Below are positions 5,139 through 7,909 of a stretch of 7,909 bases of DNA, piece after piece (the stretch's first letter is position 1; every line of letters begins with the position of its first letter). The notes under the pieces were generated by a model. The model saw nothing but the letters and a program-made list of their open reading frames with translations, did not search any database and was not told where the DNA came from. Origin of the DNA: an uncultured Clostridia bacterium (GTDB lineage: Bacteria > Bacillota > Clostridia > Oscillospirales > Oscillospiraceae); contig CAMBID010000024.1 of assembly GCA_945867445.1 (NCBI GenBank), positions 1 to 7,909 of the forward strand, in the 5' to 3' direction. The translations under genes were made by a program, and so were the position numbers.

Positions 5139-6638
5139 CTAAGCGAAGGCCACCTTGGATGGGTTCTCCGTGAACTCCCGGGTCTCCAGCACATCCCGGA
5201 TAAGGACACCCGTGACCTGCTTGTTGGGCACCTCAATGCCCACCACGGAGATCTTCTCCGGAATGGGGGCGATGCGCACGCCGGTGGCCCCCAGTGCCAG
5301 GGCGATGTCATCGGCCAGGTTCGTAACCTTACTGAGCTTCACGCCCTGGTCCAGCACAAACTCATAGCGGGTGACGGAGGGGCCGTGGACCACGTCCCCG
5401 GCGGTGGCGTCCACGCCGAAGCTGGCCAGGGTCTCGGCCAGGCGGCGGGAGTTGTTCCGGAGCTCTGCCCCGGCCTCGGCCACGTTGCCGCCGGGGTTCT
5501 GATTCAGGAGCGTGATGGGCGGGAACTGGTAGACGTCCTCCGTGACTTTCCGCTCCTCGATCTCCTGGGTAACGGCTGCAGCGGCGTTCTGAACCTCCGC
5601 CGCAGCGCTCTGCTTCTCCTTCCGAGAGGCGGGCTCCGCGGGAATGGCGGGCTGCGCCGCCGGAACCTGCGCGGGCACGGAGGCTGGCACTGGCTGGGCC
5701 GCCGGAACCTCCGGCTTTGCTGCTGCCGGGGCGGGATGGCTCCCCTCCGTCAGCAGCTGGTCCGGGGTCTTCTGGCTCTCAGATTTTGGCCGGAAGAACC
5801 CGCCAAGCAGGCCCTTGCGCTTCTCCGGCAGGGGACTCTCCTCCGCCGGGATGGCCGGGGCAGCCTTCGTCTTTGCCGGGACGGCGGGCTCGTCATCCAG
5901 GGGAAAGTCGATCTGCACCTTCCCCTCGGTCCGGCGGCGGGGCTGGGGCTCAATGGGGGTCAGGCGGACGCCCTCCTTCCCTGCCCGCTTGGCAGACCTG
6001 GGCTCCTCCGGCTCCTCCTCATACTGGGGCCGGCTGCGGTTTTTCTCGATAAGGGCCCCCAGGGTCAGCCGCAGGGCCACCATCAACAGTGCGCTTGTTA
6101 CGACCGCGAGAATGATGGCCGCGCCGACCTTTGTGAAGCCCGTTTCGCCCCCGATTGCCAGCAGCCCTGAAAGTACGCCGCCCGACTCGCAGGCAAGTCC
6201 CGTTTCCCAAAGCGTGGGAAACAGTCGAACCGTCGTGATCATCGTTTCCCTGCACCATGCCAAATGGCCCAGTGCCCCGGCGAAAAGGGGCAAAAGCATG
6301 GCGCAGGTGACCCGCAGCCGCACCGGCCGCCCGTGGTGGCAGAAGAGGATCAGGGCCGAGCCCAACATGGCTGGGGCCATCAGGTAGTACCCATAGCCAA
6401 AAAGCCCCTTCACCAGCACAGCGATCCAGTCAATGACAACGGCTTTCCCGCCAAAATAGCTGATAACAAGACACAGCGCAAATATGCACAGAACGACTCC
6501 CCAGACCTCCCGCCGGACAGGCTTCTTCTGGGGCTGGGCGCTCTTGCGTCCGCCGGAGCGGGAGGTGGAACTCCCGGAACGGGAACCGCTCCCGGTCTTG
6601 GAATTGCCGGAACTGCTTTTCTTTTGCGATGCTGCCAT
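5139..6638 (-). CDS. ftsK: FtsK/SpoIIIE DNA translocase, N-terminal part
   Basis: This part encodes 499 residues up to the TAG stop. Residues 1-43 are Ser/Gly/Arg/Lys-rich and cytoplasmic. About four hydrophobic segments follow (roughly 46-63, 84-100, 110-127 and 171-194, with a further hydrophobic stretch near 153-163). Residues about 200-400 form a charged then Pro/Ala-rich linker with a repeated VPAAQP motif. From about 410 the motor's alpha region begins (YQFPPITLLNQ), followed by 'HGPSVTRYEFVLDQGVKLSKV' spread over about 433-455 and IAPIPEKISVVGIEVPN, all typical of FtsK/SpoIIIE. The ATG at 6638 was chosen because GGGAGG stands 8 nt upstream; an earlier in-frame start would overlap uppP and has no such site. 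It lies 35 bp after uppP, so the two are probably co-transcribed. Ending here, the product would lack ATP-binding Walker A and be inactive as a motor. Confidence 0.85.
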   Translation of the reverse strand: MAASQKKSSSGNSKTGSGSRSGSSTSRSGGRKSAQPQKKPVRREVWGVVLCIFALCLVISYFGGKAVVIDWIAVLVKGLFGYGYYLMAPAMLGSALILFCHHGRPVRLRVTCAMLLPLFAGALGHLAWCRETMITTVRLFPTLWETGLACESGGVLSGLLAIGGETGFTKVGAAIILAVVTSALLMVALRLTLGALIEKNRSRPQYEEEPEEPRSAKRAGKEGVRLTPIEPQPRRRTEGKVQIDFPLDDEPAVPAKTKAAPAIPAEESPLPEKRKGLLGGFFRPKSESQKTPDQLLTEGSHPAPAAAKPEVPAAQPVPASVPAQVPAAQPAIPAEPASRKEKQSAAAEVQNAAAAVTQEIEERKVTEDVYQFPPITLLNQNPGGNVAEAGAELRNNSRRLAETLASFGVDATAGDVVHGPSVTRYEFVLDQGVKLSKVTNLADDIALALGATGVRIAPIPEKISVVGIEVPNKQVTGVLIRDVLETREFTENPSKVAFA

Positions 6639-6673
6639 GGAGGCACCTCCCGGTAAGTAAGTTAAGGGCAGGC

Positions 6674-7507
6674 TCAGCGGATGAGCTTCAAAATCAGGGT
6701 CAGCAGGCCCACGGCCCAGCAGTAGTAGGCGAACCAACCGAAGCGGCCCCGGTTCGCGATCATCTTCAGTAGACGGATGCAGGCATAGCCGGAGACGGCG
6801 GCCACCAGCACGCCCACGAGATACACCGGCAGCTGCCTCCAGTCCACCCCGGCGTCCAGAGCGTCCTTGATGCTGAGGATATTGGCCCCCAGCACCGCCG
6901 GGATGGACAGGATGAAGGAGAAGCGCACGGCGAACTTCCGCTCAAAGCCCAGAAGGCAGCCGGTGGTGATGGTGGTGCCGGAGCGGGAGAGGCCCGGACA
7001 GGTAGCGAGGGCCTGGGAGACGCCCACGATGAGAGCGTCCGTCATCCGGGCGCTGCGCTCGTTCTTCCGCCCTTTTTTCACCCGATCGCTGGCAAAGAGC
7101 AGGAAGCCCGTGACGATGAGGGCCGCCGCCACCACATAGAGGTTATCCGAGAGGCTCTCTATCTGATCCTTGATGGGCAGCACCGCGAAAAGGGGCAGGG
7201 TGCCCACGATGACAAGAAGGATCATCCGCCTGGCAGGCGGTACGGGGTTGGGGGTGGCGCGATGGGCCAGGTCCCCGATCCCCCGGAAGAACTCCAGGAT
7301 CATCTCCCGGATCTCCGTCCAGTAGGCGACGAAGACCGCAACCAAAGTGCCCAGGTGCAGCAGCACGTCAAAAAACTGAGGGATGTTCTCCGTCCCGCCC
7401 ATGTTGAGAAGCTGGCTCGCGATGGCCAGATGCCCGGAACTGGAGATCGGCAGAAACTCCGTCACGCCCTGGACCAGGCCCATCAGGATGGATGTAAGGA
7501 AAGACAT
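6674..7507 (-). CDS. uppP: Undecaprenyl-diphosphate phosphatase
   Basis: This encodes 277 residues, the usual length for UppP/BacA. It is an integral membrane enzyme that dephosphorylates undecaprenyl diphosphate to regenerate the lipid carrier for peptidoglycan and other surface polymers; overexpression is known to give bacitracin resistance in this family. The first motif is QGVTEFLPISSSGHL (about residues 13-27), with the Q/ExxxE glutamate at 17 and His at 26. The second is PGLSRSGTT (about 171-179), with the catalytic-type Arg at 175. About eight hydrophobic segments are visible. I chose the ATG at 7507, giving MSFLTSILMG before the first motif as in most homologues. A GTG at 7516 is also in frame, but the GGGAG lies too close to it. 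An extended -10 promoter is found about 80 bp upstream, and ftsK follows after 35 bp. Identification is firm. Confidence 0.96.
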   Translation of the reverse strand: MSFLTSILMGLVQGVTEFLPISSSGHLAIASQLLNMGGTENIPQFFDVLLHLGTLVAVFVAYWTEIREMILEFFRGIGDLAHRATPNPVPPARRMILLVIVGTLPLFAVLPIKDQIESLSDNLYVVAAALIVTGFLLFASDRVKKGRKNERSARMTDALIVGVSQALATCPGLSRSGTTITTGCLLGFERKFAVRFSFILSIPAVLGANILSIKDALDAGVDWRQLPVYLVGVLVAAVSGYACIRLLKMIANRGRFGWFAYYCWAVGLLTLILKLIR

Positions 7508-7557
7508 GGCTTCCACGCTCCCGATTCTGGATTTCCCGACGGCAATTTCCGCCGAAG

Positions 7558-7572
7558 GTCCCCGCAGGGGAC
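7558..7572 (-). other. Hairpin in the uppP 5' leader
   Basis: A 6-bp perfect stem (7558-7563 with 7567-7572) with loop GCA lies in the predicted 5' untranslated region of uppP, between the promoter and the start codon. It has no U tract and so is not a terminator. It may shape mRNA stability or translation, but no known riboswitch class is evident. Confidence 0.4.
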
Positions 7573-7588
7573 ACGCTAGAGATAAGCA

Positions 7589-7597
7589 ATTATAACA
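7589..7597 (-). promoter_or_regulatory. Extended -10 promoter for uppP
   Basis: The minus strand reads TGTTATAAT: a perfect -10 TATAAT (7589-7594) with the TG dinucleotide one base upstream (7596-7597), the extended -10 form. The -35 region at 17 bp (TGGTAT) is poor, which extended -10 promoters tolerate. Transcription should start near 7582, giving a leader of about 75 nt before the uppP ATG. Confidence 0.75.
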
Positions 7598-7714
7598 TAC
7601 TTCCGGCAGGAATACCAGAGCGAATTCCGCCGGAGCTTTGTCATACTAGTTCTTGATAAAAAGCTTTGAAAGCTTTTGATAGCGCCGCAGGCGCGTCAAG
7701 AACTTATGAGACGG

Positions 7715-7739
7715 CTTTTGCGGCAGACTGCCGCAAAAG
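7715..7739. other. Perfect 11-bp stem hairpin inside the repeat element
   Basis: CTTTTGCGGCA (7715-7725) and its exact complement (7729-7739) flank a GAC loop. It is directly followed by a second hairpin at 7740-7760 (GGCG-A-CGCT paired with AGCG-G-CGCC, one mismatch), whose loop is also GAC. Neither is followed by a U tract, so they are not simple terminators. Confidence 0.7.
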
Positions 7740-7760
7740 GGCGACGCTGACAGCGGCGCC

Positions 7761-7793
7761 TTCTTGATAAAAATCAAAGATTTTTATCAAGAA
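7761..7793. repeat. Perfect 15-bp inverted repeat with AAA loop
   Basis: TTCTTGATAAAAATC (7761-7775) is followed by AAA and then its exact complement (7779-7793). The arms contain the same TTCTTGATAAAAA core found at 7650-7662 and 7864-7876, so this palindrome is a head-to-head pair of the local repeat unit. The right arm also forms the right terminal repeat of the 7641-7802 element. Confidence 0.8.
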
Positions 7794-7821
7794 AGAGTAT
7801 CAGGGAGGACGGCGGGAAACG

Positions 7822-7850
7822 GCCCAGGGCCGCCGGCGGCGGTCCTGGGC
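7822..7850. other. GC-rich 13-bp stem hairpin between the two repeat copies
   Basis: GCCCAGGGCCGCC (7822-7834) pairs with 7838-7850 with a single G-T wobble (7829 and 7843) around a GGC loop. It is almost entirely G and C, in contrast to the AT-rich palindrome nearby. No U tract follows on either strand. Whether it belongs to the second repeat copy, to a neighbouring gene beyond the window, or stands alone cannot be told here. Confidence 0.6.
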
Positions 7851-7854
7851 GCAC

Positions 7855-7909
7855 TCATACTAATTCTTGATAAAAATCTTTAATATCAGCTTGGTCTATT
7901 GGCGCAATA
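7855..7909. repeat. Left end of a second copy of the intergenic repeat, cut by the window edge
   Basis: Positions 7855-7876 match the left terminal repeat at 7641-7662 in 21 of 22 bases (TCATACTA, then A in place of G, then TTCTTGATAAAAA), in the same orientation. The following bases (TCTTTAATATC) differ from the first copy, so the interior is divergent or truncated. The remaining sequence to the window end has no recognisable gene. Confidence 0.6.

Larger units (their letters stand above)
4011..6638 (-). pseudogene. ftsK: ftsK/spoIIIE-type gene interrupted by two in-frame stops
   Basis: Read as one gene this is 876 codons, a normal size for a membrane-anchored FtsK/SpoIIIE translocase that pumps chromosomal DNA through the division or sporulation septum. 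Order: Ser/Gly/Lys-rich N-terminus, about four membrane segments, Pro/Ala-rich linker, alpha and beta motor domains, C-terminal gamma winged helix. Codon 500 is TAG (5139-5141) and codon 508 is TGA (5115-5117). Both fall in the conserved stretch before Walker A where relatives read like 'AFALGNDISGK.II'. Here it reads AFA*VNDISGK*IIDNIAKLPH. There is no net frameshift and no other damage. FtsK-type proteins are usually important for growth or sporulation, so a sequencing or assembly error is a serious alternative to true inactivation. A second paralogue elsewhere could also allow loss of this one. Confidence 0.8.
7641..7802. repeat. 162-bp MITE-like element with terminal inverted repeats, no ORF
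   Basis: The two ends are inverted repeats of 22 bp (7641-7662 and 7781-7802) that match at 19 positions. They share the core TTCTTGATAAAAA and begin TCATACTA on the left and TGATACTC on the right. The interior carries no ORF and is filled with hairpins: a 9-bp closing stem (7648-7656 with 7696-7704) around two smaller hairpins (7659-7677, 7682-7694), then hairpins at 7715-7739, 7740-7760 and 7761-7793 that abut with no spacer. TCA occurs at both outer edges (7641-7643, 7800-7802) and could be a 3-bp target duplication, but this is unproven. A similar left end begins at 7855. The shape fits a non-autonomous transposable element or a structured intergenic repeat; I do not recognise its family. 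Confidence 0.65.

Noticed and set aside
5115..5141. Programmed recoding or an altered genetic code to read TAG and TGA in ftsK
   Set aside because: TGA is the normal stop in at least four genes of this window, and no stem-loop or selenocysteine-like element was seen after the stops. Mutation or sequence error is simpler.
7641..7909. CRISPR array
   Set aside because: The repeats are inverted as well as direct, are too few, have no regular spacers of similar length, and lie beside no cas gene.

Overview
The window looks like chromosomal DNA from a high-GC member of the Clostridia, probably a gut Oscillospiraceae-type bacterium (Flavonifractor/Lawsonibacter/Intestinimonas-like). This rests on a canonical T-box leader, strong GGAGG ribosome binding sites, GC-rich codon use, and an adjacent pair of proteins that resemble Clostridia-restricted families of unknown function. 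The genus is inferred, not shown. Every gene I can support lies on the minus strand, so transcription runs from high to low coordinates.

Right end (about 7508-7909): this is non-coding. It holds an extended -10 promoter for uppP and then a block of intergenic repeats and hairpins. A 162-bp ORF-less element at 7641-7802 has 22-bp imperfect terminal inverted repeats and is built from abutting hairpins. The left end of a second copy starts at 7855 and continues to or past the window edge.

Envelope and division block (4011-7507): uppP (undecaprenyl-diphosphate phosphatase, lipid carrier recycling) is followed 35 bp later by an ftsK/spoIIIE-type DNA translocase. The ftsK frame is interrupted by two in-frame stop codons, TAG and TGA, eight codons apart and just before the Walker A motif. 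The rest of the gene, including Walker A, Walker B and the gamma winged helix, stays in the same frame. This is either a recent inactivation or a local sequence or assembly error.

Amino acid block (1625-3952): a TTGACA/TATCCT promoter with a 17-bp spacer drives a complete T-box riboswitch, with stem I T-loop, T-box sequence, antiterminator and terminator. Downstream are a class I/II PLP aminotransferase, a Dabb-domain protein overlapping it by 4 bp, and a small membrane-anchored protein. The likely specifier region reads Ala codons (GCA GCC GCU) and the antiterminator bulge is UGGU. I infer sensing of uncharged tRNA-Ala and an alanine-related aminotransferase. A strong bidirectional terminator closes the block.

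Left block (166-1477): two proteins of unknown function, tentatively DUF6323 and DUF6179 family members, overlap by 8 bp and form a two-gene unit with a weak hairpin after it. No known defence system, CRISPR array, prophage or transposase gene is visible. The points most worth a second look are the ftsK double stop, the hairpin-tiled repeat element and the alanine-type T-box.
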